Shown: positions 45,001 to 53,366, counted from the first letter of the stretch. The stretch is DNA of 64,000 nt from JAURDE01 sp965365285 (GCA_965365285.1 CBDUBC010000002.1:32533-96532); one strand, 5' to 3'. Numbers and translations are program-made. The notes: generated by a model not told the origin, from the sequence alone.

Positions 45001-45279
45001 GTAAACACTTTTCTTTCTGAGGATGCAGAGAGTGAATATGAAGAAACCGAAGTTGTACGGGCAACAGAAGAAGAAAAACAAGATCAAATCAAGCGTACCC
45101 AAGAATTTATAAAGAGAAGTGGTAGTAAAAATCAACAAGCACTCGATCGTCTTCAAAATAAAGTCCTCTCAGGGGAAAATATCTTTGAAGAATTGATGGA
45201 TGCCGTGAGATACTGCTCCCTAGGACAAATCACCAACCTTCTTTATAAATGCGGGGGGCAATATCGACGATCTATGTAA
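42025..45279 (+). CDS. icmF: Fused isobutyryl-CoA mutase with G-protein chaperone
   Basis: A 1084-residue fusion. Residues 1-140 form the cobalamin-binding domain (LFDGHDASINMFRR, with His21 as the cobalt ligand). Residues 200-420 form the MeaB-like G3E GTPase (P-loop GPGGAGKS at about 211). Residues 560-1084 form the mutase barrel. Where methylmalonyl-CoA mutase has Arg (VRNTYIF) this protein has Gln733 (AQNTCIF), the isobutyryl-CoA mutase signature. It interconverts isobutyryl-CoA and n-butyryl-CoA; the GTPase guards cofactor loading. A consensus promoter precedes it. It is first in a run with mmsA, two crotonase-fold genes and a DsbA-like gene. Confidence 0.94.
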   Translation: MNTKKSSYLRFVTASSLFDGHDASINMFRRLFQKAGIEVIHLGHNRSVQDIVTTAIQEDADAICVSSYQGGHMEFFKYMVDLLKENEVEHIKIFGGGGGTILPEEIEELHKYGVTRLYHAEDSRKLGLDGVIGDIIEKAAKLEFNSKRYSPILDKVKKGEVLNERELGRIISLFENDYFVQRPETEELRKELIAAIEKSNYRKPVILGITGPGGAGKSSLTDELINRFLYTTKDTKIGILAYDPSKRKTGGALLGDRIRMNSIYDPRVYVRSIATHGQSREVGGTIKDIQTLYRAGDFDMLILETSGIGQGDSAIVDFCDKSIYVMTSEYGAATQLEKIDMIDFANLIAINKFDKRGAEDALMDVRLVYARSHDKHTDPDTLKTLPVFGTTASSFNDNGVNQFFSKLMDLLRSEGMFEQSYDEEALKNLKNNMDFSIIPPDRQNYLAEISKTVKDYKKETQKLQEKASELYKLKTAKSLKDRKIIDDIIEELEKDLGDENIKMIEEFDSQKESLQKDEFEYEVRGRKFSKPLFTTSLSDKKIPKIATASFMDWGDKLKFMRSENYPGHFPFTSGVFPLKNDAEDPKRQFAGEGGPGRTNRRFHYLSKNDTSKRLSTAYDSVTLYGEDPAQRPDIYGKIGNSGVSVATLDDMITLFDGFDLTAASTSVSHTINGPAPMILAMYFNAAINNYAKEKLGKTIYDLTDEELKNLRDEVLPVVRGTVQADILKEEQAQNTCIFSSPFALKMMGDIQEYFIKKNIRNFYSVSISGYHIAEAGANPITQLALTMSNAFSYVEYYLSRGMDVNDFAKNLSFFFSNGMDPEYSVIGRVARRIWAIAMKYKYGADTRGQKLKYHIQTSGRSLHAQEIAFNDIRTTLQALLAINDNCNSLHTNAYDEAITTPTEESVRRAMAIQLVILKEFGMMKCENATQGSFYIDYLTDLVEEAVLNEFESLSRRGGVLGAMEHQYQRNKIQTESMKYEIMKAHGDYPIIGVNTFLSEDAESEYEETEVVRATEEEKQDQIKRTQEFIKRSGSKNQQALDRLQNKVLSGENIFEELMDAVRYCSLGQITNLLYKCGGQYRRSM

Positions 45280-45280
45280 G

Positions 45281-46771
45281 ATAGAAAAACAAGTACCTCA
45301 CTATATTAACGGACAATTTCTTCACTCAAAAAGCAGTGAAACACTAGAGATCACCAATCCGGCCACTGGAAAAGTGATCTCCTCTGTTCCTATGGCAACG
45401 GATGAAGAGCTTGCCCTCACGGTGAATTCTGCTAGTAAAGCATTTGAATCATGGAGTCAGACACCGGTTCATCAAAGAGTTCGCTTTCTGATGACTTATC
45501 AGCAGCTCTTAAAGGACCGTATCGAGGAAATTGCAAAGGTTCTCTGCCAGGACACCGGAAAAACTAAAGAAGATGCAATTGGAGAGATCTGGAGAGGAAT
45601 TGAGGTTGTTGAATACTCTTTAAGTGCTCCTAGTATGCTCATGGGTGAAACGGTCAAAGCAGTCGGTACCTCCATTGAATGCTATAGCTATAAAACACCT
45701 CTTGGAGTCTGTTTAGGAATTACTCCTTTTAATTTTCCGGCAATGGTTCCTCTTTGGATGTTTCCGCTGGCAATTGCCGCAGGAAATACATTTATTTTAA
45801 AACCATCGGAACAAGACCCTTTGACTCCAATTGTACTGGCAAGACTAATGAAAGAAGCAAAGCTTCCAGATGGAGTCTTTAATGTTCTACATGGTGGAGC
45901 GAGGCAAGTGAATGCCCTTTTAGAAAACCCGAGCGTTAAAGCGGTTTCATTTGTGGGAAGCTCTAACGTGGGAAAACATATCTATCAAAAGGCTTCAGAA
46001 AATCATAAACGAGTTCAAGTTCTTGCTGGGGCAAAAAACCATATGGTCATTATGCCTGATGCCGATAAAGAAAAAGCTCTGAACGCTCTTTCAGCAGCAA
46101 GCTGTGGAGCTGCTGGACAAAGATGCATGGCCATCTCAGTAGGAATCCTTGTGGGAGAAGCGAAAGATTGGACGAAAGATCTCACAGAAAGAATGAGTAC
46201 TCTTAAGGCCGCTTCCTTTGAAAAAGGGGGAGACTTTGGACCTGTCATATCAAAACATTCGAAAGAGCGTATTGAGGCACTCATTACCGGAGCAGAAAAA
46301 GCTGGTGCAAAGATTTTACTGGATGGAAGAAATTATAAAGTTACTGGATATGAAGGTGGTTATTTTATAGGACCCACTCTCATTGATGACGTGAAAATTA
46401 ATATGGAAATTTATCAAGAAGAAGTTTTTGGTCCAGTTTTAATTCTTTTAAAGGTCGATACTTTAAATGAGGCGATTGATATGATTAATCGATCACCCTA
46501 CGGAAATGGAACCAGCATCTTCACTTCTCACGGAGCGGCTGCGAGTCTATTCAAGCATAAGATTGAAGTGGGGCAGGTAGGAATCAACGTCCCAATTCCA
46601 GTGCCTCTACCCTTTTTTAGTTTTACGGGTTGGAAGCAGTCTTTTTTTGGTGATTGTCATGCTTACGGAAAACAAGCCTTTCAATTTTATACAGAAACGA
46701 AAACAATAACTGAGAGATGGTTCACGGACACTGATATTGGCCAAATGAATATGACTATACGATTGGAGTAA
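45281..46771 (+). CDS. mmsA: CoA-acylating methylmalonate-semialdehyde dehydrogenase, start codon unclear
   Basis: An aldehyde dehydrogenase that turns methylmalonate semialdehyde into propionyl-CoA and CO2. ITPFNFPAMVPLWMFPLAI, VSFVGSSNVGKHIY, GQRCMAIS with the catalytic Cys, and YQEEVFGPVL are typical. The first conventional in-frame start is GTG at 45374, but the conserved N-terminus (VPHYINGQF and EITNPATGKVI) is encoded upstream in frame, back to about 45278, giving about 496 residues as in the family. There is no ATG, GTG, TTG or CTG there; ATA at 45281 and ATC at 45263 are the near-cognate options. It follows the icmF stop directly. Confidence 0.88.
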   Translation: MEKQVPHYINGQFLHSKSSETLEITNPATGKVISSVPMATDEELALTVNSASKAFESWSQTPVHQRVRFLMTYQQLLKDRIEEIAKVLCQDTGKTKEDAIGEIWRGIEVVEYSLSAPSMLMGETVKAVGTSIECYSYKTPLGVCLGITPFNFPAMVPLWMFPLAIAAGNTFILKPSEQDPLTPIVLARLMKEAKLPDGVFNVLHGGARQVNALLENPSVKAVSFVGSSNVGKHIYQKASENHKRVQVLAGAKNHMVIMPDADKEKALNALSAASCGAAGQRCMAISVGILVGEAKDWTKDLTERMSTLKAASFEKGGDFGPVISKHSKERIEALITGAEKAGAKILLDGRNYKVTGYEGGYFIGPTLIDDVKINMEIYQEEVFGPVLILLKVDTLNEAIDMINRSPYGNGTSIFTSHGAAASLFKHKIEVGQVGINVPIPVPLPFFSFTGWKQSFFGDCHAYGKQAFQFYTETKTITERWFTDTDIGQMNMTIRLE

Positions 46772-46773
46772 TC

Positions 46774-47802
46774 ATGAGTGATACCCTTTTGAGTGAGGTA
46801 AAAAATCAAGTTGGGGTCCTTACTCTTCATGCCCCTAAAAAGCTCAACTCTCTTGGGCTTGATATGATTAAGGCCATGACCAAGACCCTTCAAGAATGGG
46901 AAGATGACCCCAATATAAAGGCCGTCATTTTAAAATCTTCAAGTGAGCGTGCTTTCTGTGCCGGTGGAGATGTTAAATCTCTGTACTTTGATATGCTTAA
47001 ATCTCCTGATCTCGCTAAAGATTTTTTTAAAAATGAATATTTTCTCGATCATTATATCCATACTTATAAAAAACCTATGATTTGTTTTGCCAATGGAATC
47101 ACTATGGGTGGTGGTATCGGTATTATGAATGGCTGCTCTCATCGAATCGTCACCGAAACAACCATGATGGCAATGCCAGAAATTACTATTGGTCTTTTTC
47201 CTGATGTCGGAGGAACTTATTTTCTTAATAAAATGCCTTCAAATATTGGTCTCTTTCTCGGTTTAACTGGCGCTCGAATAAATGGCGCTGATGCACTATC
47301 TTGTCATCTTGCCGACTTTCTTATCTCTTCGAAAGAGCTTAAAGGATTAGAAGAAAAACTCATTCAAACCAATTGGGTCGAAAACAATAAAGAAAACTAT
47401 AATATCACCAGAAGAATTTTAATTGATCTCCATCATCCTGAGCTGATTCACTCCGAGCTTTTAGAGCATGAGGAAGAAATCAAGCAGCTCACTCACTTTG
47501 AAGAGTTTAATAAGCTCTATCAAATTTTTAATACTTATATCTCCTCCAATGACTGGATTCAAAACGCACTAGAAAATTTTAGAAGGGGATCTCCTACTTC
47601 TGCAAAAGTCATCTTTAAGCAAATAAGAGAAGGCAAAGGCCTTAGTCTTCAGGAGGTATTTAAAAGAGAGCTGACTATGGCCTATGCTTTTAGTGAATCC
47701 GATGATTTTAAAGAAGGGATTCGGGCCCTTCTTGTCGACAAAGATAATGACCCAAAATGGTCTCCGATGCCTGGAGACATCTCAAAATATTTTAATAATT
47801 AA
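46774..47802 (+). CDS. 3-hydroxyisobutyryl-CoA hydrolase (crotonase fold)
   Basis: A 342-residue crotonase-fold protein, longer than plain enoyl-CoA hydratases. The HIBCH features are AFCAGGDVKSLYFD, ITMGGGIGIMNGCSHRIVTE, MPEITIGLFPDVGGTYFL and a C-terminal extension of about 100 residues. It would release 3-hydroxyisobutyrate and CoA in valine breakdown. The start is 2 bases after mmsA ends, with GGAG in the end of mmsA as ribosome site. Confidence 0.88.
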   Translation: MSDTLLSEVKNQVGVLTLHAPKKLNSLGLDMIKAMTKTLQEWEDDPNIKAVILKSSSERAFCAGGDVKSLYFDMLKSPDLAKDFFKNEYFLDHYIHTYKKPMICFANGITMGGGIGIMNGCSHRIVTETTMMAMPEITIGLFPDVGGTYFLNKMPSNIGLFLGLTGARINGADALSCHLADFLISSKELKGLEEKLIQTNWVENNKENYNITRRILIDLHHPELIHSELLEHEEEIKQLTHFEEFNKLYQIFNTYISSNDWIQNALENFRRGSPTSAKVIFKQIREGKGLSLQEVFKRELTMAYAFSESDDFKEGIRALLVDKDNDPKWSPMPGDISKYFNN

Positions 47803-47813
47803 GGAGTACCCAT

Positions 47814-48614
47814 ATGACCTTTAATGAATTTGAAACACTTAGCTGCGAAGAAAAAGACCAAGTTCTTATCATTAGTATCAATAGACCTGATAAACTCAAT
47901 GCCCTTTCCCAAAAAGTTCTTTCCGAAATTCAAGAGATTTTTGTTGAAGTTGGAAGAGATTTTAGCTTTAAGTACCGAGGAATTATTCTTACAGGGACGG
48001 GTGATAAGGCCTTCATCGCCGGAGCTGATATTAAAGCAATGGATGGAATGAGTCCGGAAGAGGGAGAGATTTTCGCTAAGCTTGGTCAGGGTGTTACCCT
48101 TCTCATGGAAACTTGTCCCGTACCGGTGATAGCTTGTGTGAATGGATTTGCTCTTGGTGGGGGCTGTGAAATGGCCATGGCATGTGATTTTATCTATGCC
48201 ACTAAAAATGCTCTTTTTGGACAACCTGAAGTGAATCTTGGTCTTATTCCTGGATTTGGAGGAACTCAAAGACTCATGAGATATGTTGGAGTTGCTCGAA
48301 GTCGGGAGCTTATCTACACAGGAAGAAATATTAAGATTGATGAAGCAAAAGAAATCGGGCTTGTTCAAAAAGTATTTGAAAATAAAGAAGACATGATGAA
48401 TGCAGCGATGGAAACCCTCTCTGTCATCGCCTCTAAATCTCCTCTGATCATTTCTAAATGCAAGGAAGTGATTAGAAAAGGGGAAGCAATGGATATTGCT
48501 GCTGGCCTTGAAGTAGAAAAAGAAGGGTTTAAATTTGTCTTTTCTACCGAAGATAAAGCAGAAGGAGTCAAAGCTTTCCTCGAAAAAAGAAAACCTCTCT
48601 TTCAAGGAAAATAA
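47814..48614 (+). CDS. Enoyl-CoA hydratase
   Basis: A 266-residue crotonase. The oxyanion-hole segments AFIAGADIKAM and NGFALGGGCEMAMACD, the catalytic Glu segments and GQPEVNLGLIPGFGGTQRL are those of active enoyl-CoA hydratases. It would hydrate methacrylyl-CoA or crotonyl-CoA. AAGGAG lies 6 bases upstream of the ATG. The stop overlaps the next start as TAATG. Confidence 0.93.
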   Translation: MTFNEFETLSCEEKDQVLIISINRPDKLNALSQKVLSEIQEIFVEVGRDFSFKYRGIILTGTGDKAFIAGADIKAMDGMSPEEGEIFAKLGQGVTLLMETCPVPVIACVNGFALGGGCEMAMACDFIYATKNALFGQPEVNLGLIPGFGGTQRLMRYVGVARSRELIYTGRNIKIDEAKEIGLVQKVFENKEDMMNAAMETLSVIASKSPLIISKCKEVIRKGEAMDIAAGLEVEKEGFKFVFSTEDKAEGVKAFLEKRKPLFQGK

Positions 48615-49648
48615 TGAAAAAGGCCCTTATGCCTTACTTTGCAAACTTCCTTGTTCACCCCAGAACAAGGAAGCTCTCTCGCTTTTTCCATGGACTTAAA
48701 GATTCTAGAGTCCATTTCTTTCATGATCCGCTTGATCCTCATTCTCAATTAGTTCTAGAGCTCGCAAAAAATGTTAGAGGGCTTTTTTTTCATATGCATG
48801 AAGTTTCGCTGGATGACCTTCCTCCATACATGATGGACTACAAATTAAAAGACGCTAGACTTCTTGCTAAGGCCTATGGACTCTCCCTCGATGAATCGAA
48901 GCTTCATAGAGGAAGTGAAGAAGGAAATACTCTTCTTAAAAAGCTTGGTCACTACCAAGGTGCGATGTTTTATTATCAAGGAGAATGGTACTGGGGAGTC
49001 GATAGACTAGGGATCCTTTGTGAACGTCTTAATCTTTCTCTACCAAAACCCCTCTGGAATAAAAATGAGTTGTATAGAGGGGATGAGCTTCATTTTTATT
49101 TTAGCTTTCGAAGCCCCTACTCTTTTCTTGCATTTTTTGAAGTCGAAAAACTTATAAACGAATTTAATCTGAGAGTTAAGTTTAAGCCTCTTTTTCCCAT
49201 GGCCATGCGAGGATTTAAAATACCTGAATCTAAAAAAATGTATATTTTCAAAGATGCCGCAAGAATTGCGCATCAGCGTGGTCTTCCTTTTGGTAAAGTC
49301 TGTGATCCGCTTGGAGAGGGGGTTGTAAATGTGCTCAAGCTCTTTGTCCTTGCCGAAAAGAAAGAGTGTGAAAGAGACTTCATTAGAATCATTTATGAAG
49401 CGATTTGGGCGAAAGGGTTTGAGCTTAATTCCAATAACCTTATCAAACTTCTAAACCCCCTTGGATTTAACAAAACAGAAATTCTGGAATATTTGTCCGG
49501 GGAAGCTCCTGAAAAGCTTATGATTCATAAAGAAGAGATGAAAGAAGCCGGATTATGGGGCGTACCAAGTTTTAAATGGGGGGAGTTTTGGACCTGGGGT
49601 CAGGACCGCATCCCCCTTCTTCGCGAGATGATTAAGGCGCGGACTTAA
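48614..49648 (+). CDS. DsbA/HCCA-isomerase-like thioredoxin-fold protein
   Basis: A 344-residue protein. The C-terminal half (about 155-340) matches the DsbA-like family of 2-hydroxychromene-2-carboxylate isomerases and kappa GSTs: FYFSFRSPYSFLAFFEVEKL, RIAHQRGLPFGK, GLWGVPSFKWG and WGQDRIPLL. It has Ser in place of the redox cysteines (FRSPYS), as in glutathione-using isomerases. The N-terminal half (FHDPLDPHSQLVLELA) looks like a degenerate copy of the same fold. The role in the valine gene run is unknown; it may handle a glutathione conjugate. It overlaps hflC by 17 bases at the 3' end. Confidence 0.72.
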   Translation: MKKALMPYFANFLVHPRTRKLSRFFHGLKDSRVHFFHDPLDPHSQLVLELAKNVRGLFFHMHEVSLDDLPPYMMDYKLKDARLLAKAYGLSLDESKLHRGSEEGNTLLKKLGHYQGAMFYYQGEWYWGVDRLGILCERLNLSLPKPLWNKNELYRGDELHFYFSFRSPYSFLAFFEVEKLINEFNLRVKFKPLFPMAMRGFKIPESKKMYIFKDAARIAHQRGLPFGKVCDPLGEGVVNVLKLFVLAEKKECERDFIRIIYEAIWAKGFELNSNNLIKLLNPLGFNKTEILEYLSGEAPEKLMIHKEEMKEAGLWGVPSFKWGEFWTWGQDRIPLLREMIKART

Positions 49649-50606
49649 AGTACTTAAGAAACTCAGAGTCAGATGAAAGGATAAGCTTAGCTTTTTCTTT
49701 CATCGTCTTCTCATAGGCTTCCATCGATCTTTGAAATTCAAAAAATCTTTTACCCTGAGAAAGCGCATTATTGTAAACATTCATCGCTTTGGCCTCGAGC
49801 TTTCCTCGAATTTCCTGGGCCTTTCTATAAGCATTAGACTCAATTTCTTGAAGGTCCTTGGTGAGTCGACCTTCAATCTTAGCCTTTTCACCTTGCCCAA
49901 GAGATCGAATCTTTTGAGCGATCTTTTTTCGCTCGGAGACCATTCTCTCATAAACCTTGGCCTCAACACTTTTTTCATAGCTAATTCGTCTAAGCTGAAC
50001 ATCGATCAGTTCAATTCCTAGATTTCCAAGTTCTTTTTGAGCACTCTCAACGATCATTTGACTCAGACGCTCTCGACCCACATCAATTTTTTCAAGTTGA
50101 ATATTAGCAAGAACCTTCACCTCTTCGCTGAGATTATCATCACCTTTGTCGATGATCTTTTTCATCTCTTCGACTCGATCAATAATGGCATTGGAGTTTC
50201 GTACAACTTCAACTAGATTATGATTGGAAACAACGTCTCTTGTGGCCCCATCAATAATACTATCTAGTCTTCCTTTAGCTCCATTTTCATTTTTAACAGT
50301 TTGGATAAATTTTAAGGTATCAATAATTTTCCATCTAGCAGTGGTATCCACCTTAATATATTTTTTGTCCTTCGTAGGGATTTGATTAGGAAAACCATCC
50401 CAGTTCAAGATTCTTTTATCCACAAATCGAACATCTTGAATAAATGGAACTTTAAAGTGAATATTCGCTTCGGTAATGGGCTCTCCTATGGGTCGACCAA
50501 ATTCAGTAATAATGGCCTGCCTTCCCTCATCCACAATGAAGGCCGAATTTCCTAAAACGACTAATCCTATAAAGACAATAATAATAGCTATAACTTTTTT
50601 ACTCAT
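49632..50606 (-). CDS. hflC: HflC, SPFH-family modulator of FtsH
   Basis: A 324-residue protein with an N-terminal membrane anchor (VIAIIIVFIGLVVLGNSAFIV) and an SPFH/prohibitin domain beginning VDEGRQAIITEFGRP. The long C-terminal helices (GEKAKIEGRLTKDLQEIESNAYRKA) pack into the HflKC cage around FtsH. It is 9 bases downstream of hflK. Confidence 0.95.
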   Translation of the reverse strand: MSKKVIAIIIVFIGLVVLGNSAFIVDEGRQAIITEFGRPIGEPITEANIHFKVPFIQDVRFVDKRILNWDGFPNQIPTKDKKYIKVDTTARWKIIDTLKFIQTVKNENGAKGRLDSIIDGATRDVVSNHNLVEVVRNSNAIIDRVEEMKKIIDKGDDNLSEEVKVLANIQLEKIDVGRERLSQMIVESAQKELGNLGIELIDVQLRRISYEKSVEAKVYERMVSERKKIAQKIRSLGQGEKAKIEGRLTKDLQEIESNAYRKAQEIRGKLEAKAMNVYNNALSQGKRFFEFQRSMEAYEKTMKEKAKLILSSDSEFLKYFKSAP

Positions 50607-50615
50607 CTTTTGCCC

Positions 50616-51614
50616 CTACTTCTTACTCATGTCGAGTTGATTAAAAATTGGAAGAACGCCCTTAACCTGCGGATCAAGAATGGTGAGATCCTCAATACTG
50701 GTGAAGACCTTTTCCATAGTTTCAATATAAATCCGCTTTTTAGTAATATCTGGCGCGCGATTATATTCTTTAAGAACAGCTAAAAACTTATTGGCATCCC
50801 CAAGGGCCTTATTGACCTTGGCCATCCCATAACCTTCGGCCTCACTCAGAAGCTTTTCGGCCTTTCCTTTCGCTTCAGGAATAATTTCGTTATAGCGTCT
50901 CTCCGCTTGATTGATGACTTTTTCTTGCTCTTGTCTGGCAGCGTTCACTTCATTAAAAGAATCTTTTACTGATTCTGGCGGGTTTACATCCTGAAGCTTC
51001 ACTGTTTGAATCGAAATTCCCATTTCATATTTATCAACAAGCTCTTGCATCCACTCTTTAGCGTTTGTAGAAATCTCAACCCTTCCGGTAGTAAGAACTT
51101 CTGTTACCAGTTTATCTCCAACCACTCTTCTCATAATGGACTCAGAGATGTCTCTAATATTTCGAACCGGGTCTTTAGTTTTAAATCGATATTTAAAGGG
51201 ATCTGAAATCTTATACTGCACAACCCATTCAACGTCAGCTACGTTAAGGTCCCCTGTTAGCATAAGAGACTCATTATCAAAGCTAGAAGGATCATAATAA
51301 GTTCGGGAACCCACTTTAGTCTGAGTTCTAAAACCAAACTCCGCTTGATGGACGATAGTTGTTTTGATTTTTTCCACTTGATCCACAAAAGGAATTTTAA
51401 AGTGAAGCCCTGGAGGCGTTGTTGTGATGTAGCGCCCGAGCCGAAGAACGATTGCTTCCTCTTCGGTATCGACGGTGTACATGGAAGATTTTACGGTCAC
51501 TGCAGCAATTAAAATCAAGAAAACGACTCCAATTCCCTTAAAGTTTTGCTGAAAGGCCTTAACGAATTTCATTATTTCATCGTCAAAACCACCTGGCCCA
51601 TCATGTAAATTCAT
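50616..51614 (-). CDS. hflK: HflK, SPFH-family modulator of FtsH
   Basis: A 332-residue protein. A short Gly-rich N-terminus (DGPGGFDDEI) typical of HflK precedes one membrane segment and the SPFH domain (VDTEEEAIVLRLGRYITTTPPG and WVVQYKISDPFKY). A helical tail follows. With hflC it encodes the periplasmic cage that restrains the FtsH protease. ribosome site TAGGAG precedes the ATG. Confidence 0.95.
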   Translation of the reverse strand: MNLHDGPGGFDDEIMKFVKAFQQNFKGIGVVFLILIAAVTVKSSMYTVDTEEEAIVLRLGRYITTTPPGLHFKIPFVDQVEKIKTTIVHQAEFGFRTQTKVGSRTYYDPSSFDNESLMLTGDLNVADVEWVVQYKISDPFKYRFKTKDPVRNIRDISESIMRRVVGDKLVTEVLTTGRVEISTNAKEWMQELVDKYEMGISIQTVKLQDVNPPESVKDSFNEVNAARQEQEKVINQAERRYNEIIPEAKGKAEKLLSEAEGYGMAKVNKALGDANKFLAVLKEYNRAPDITKKRIYIETMEKVFTSIEDLTILDPQVKGVLPIFNQLDMSKK

Positions 51615-51691
51615 AGGTTACTCCTAAAGTAAAAGGTGTAACCAAGGGAATATCAAATATCCTAAGGCGGGTAAAGGAAAGCCGGTTTTGT

Positions 51692-53254
51692 CTAGGCTGC
51701 TTTTTTGTTTCGCTTATCGAGCTCGTATTTTTCAACCTTCATAATAAGAGAGGCGCGACTAATTCCAAGCTCTTTGGCGAGTTTTGACTTATTGAATTCG
51801 CACCGCTTCAATCCTTCTTTGATCATTAATGCTTCAAGTTGTTCTAACGCTGGTTTAAGTTTTCCGGTAGTTTTAATGCCGTCACCTGAAGTTACTGCAG
51901 AAAAAGAAACTTCAGAAACTCGTGGACTGAGACAGTCTGGATGAATCATTTTTTCTTCTCCTGAGAGGACTACCATTCGTTCTACTTCGTTTTCAAGCTC
52001 ACGAACATTACCAGGCCAATTATAATTAAGAAGTTTTTCTTTAGTTGCTCTAGCAAGAGTCTTCATCTGACCACCTTGCTGCTCACATTTTCTTTTAAGG
52101 AAGTATTCTAGAAGAATATCCACATCTCCCTCTCTATCTTTAAGCATAGGAAGGTTAATGGTGATGACATTAATACGATAAAAAAGGTCTTCTCTAAATT
52201 CACCTTTTTCCATCATTACCTTAAGATCTCTATTGGTAGCACAGATAATTCGTACATTTACTTTTTTAGGAACGGTGCCTCCTACAGGAATAAAGGTTCC
52301 TTCTTGAATGACTCTTAAAAGCTTCACTTGCATGCTTGGTGAAGTGTCTCCAATTTCATCAAGAAAGAGGGTTCCTCCATCAGCTGTTTCAAAAAGCCCT
52401 TTTTTATCTTTAAGGGCACCGGTAAAGGCGCCTTTGACGTGTCCAAAAAGCTCACTATCTAGAAGGTTTTCATTAAAGGCCGAACAGTTAATGGCCAAAA
52501 AGAGCTTATCCCCTCGAGGAGAATTATAATGAATAGATTTAGCCACCAGCTCTTTCCCAGTTCCATTTGAACCAGCGATAAAGACCGTACTCTCTGAGGT
52601 CTTAATTCGATCAAGAAGCGCGTAAACCTTTTGCATAGGTTTCGATTTTCCAATGATATTATGATAGCGGTAGCGATCAGAAAGTTCGGATTGCATGGCC
52701 TCAATGATTTTAGCTTTATCTTGAACGCCCTTTTGATACTCCACAATTTCTTCTGCAACCAATTCCACCAATTCTTGAAGACGATTTAGACTTTGAGAAT
52801 CTAGCCTTGGGATTTTTTCAACTGCTTTTTGAGCGTCCTCTTTTTCCGCTCCCGCTTCTAGGAGCTTATTAATTAGATCCTTCTCCTCCTTGGCAGTAAA
52901 GGCCTCACTGACAAAAGGATAGACCATAAAGGTGCCTTGGAACTCTCCATCGGCTTCAATTCTCATGGCCATGGCCTTCACTGGAGAAAAGAAAGTGGTA
53001 AAGGAGTGAACCCCTTCTTTATTTTCAATTTGATCACTAATGGATTCGATATCTTGTTCGAGGATTTCTAAACCGTGAGTCAGTTCGAGTTGAATTTTGG
53101 TAAAATGAGAGACAAACTCATGGCCTTTTTCCATCTGATCACTTCGAAGCTTATACTGTCCATCAGAGTAGAGGCATTCGAGCTTGTACCATCGTCGCAT
53201 GATCTTCTCGAGTTTTTTGACAGCATGAAGTTTTCCAATATTTGACCAATCCAC
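51692..53254 (-). CDS. Sigma-54-dependent transcriptional activator
   Basis: A 520-residue enhancer-binding protein. Residues 1-190 form an unrecognised sensory region. The AAA+ domain (about 198-430) has Walker A GSNGTGKE (228-235), the sigma-54 contact loop GAFTGA (275-280) and Walker B TLFLDEIGD (295-303). A Fis-type HTH lies at the C-terminus (SKLAKELGISRASLIMKVEKY). The start is GTG with GGGAG upstream. There is no receiver domain, so the signal is a ligand or protein partner. A 10-bp inverted repeat lies 59 bases upstream of the start. The target genes are unknown. Confidence 0.92.
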   Translation of the reverse strand: MDWSNIGKLHAVKKLEKIMRRWYKLECLYSDGQYKLRSDQMEKGHEFVSHFTKIQLELTHGLEILEQDIESISDQIENKEGVHSFTTFFSPVKAMAMRIEADGEFQGTFMVYPFVSEAFTAKEEKDLINKLLEAGAEKEDAQKAVEKIPRLDSQSLNRLQELVELVAEEIVEYQKGVQDKAKIIEAMQSELSDRYRYHNIIGKSKPMQKVYALLDRIKTSESTVFIAGSNGTGKELVAKSIHYNSPRGDKLFLAINCSAFNENLLDSELFGHVKGAFTGALKDKKGLFETADGGTLFLDEIGDTSPSMQVKLLRVIQEGTFIPVGGTVPKKVNVRIICATNRDLKVMMEKGEFREDLFYRINVITINLPMLKDREGDVDILLEYFLKRKCEQQGGQMKTLARATKEKLLNYNWPGNVRELENEVERMVVLSGEEKMIHPDCLSPRVSEVSFSAVTSGDGIKTTGKLKPALEQLEALMIKEGLKRCEFNKSKLAKELGISRASLIMKVEKYELDKRNKKAA

Positions 53255-53312
53255 AGGACTCTCCCTTTTGTATAAAGTTTAGTCATATCCTGTGAAGTTT
53301 TTCGGCAGTTTT

Positions 53313-53338
53313 AGCTTAAAACCTTACAGTTTTAAGCT
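53313..53338. repeat. Perfect 10-bp inverted repeat upstream of the sigma-54 activator gene
   Basis: AGCTTAAAAC and GTTTTAAGCT flank a 6-base spacer. It lies between the end of tlpA and the start of the activator gene. There is no T run on either side, so it is not a typical terminator; an operator or activator-binding site is a likelier reading. Confidence 0.5.
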
Positions 53339-53366
53339 GATTTCTAGTCAGAATTTTCAATAAAAT

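Noticed and set aside
47799..48605. A 268-codon frame antisense to the enoyl-CoA hydratase gene
   Set aside because: The plus strand encodes a textbook crotonase; the antisense translation is Phe/Ser/His-rich without any family pattern.
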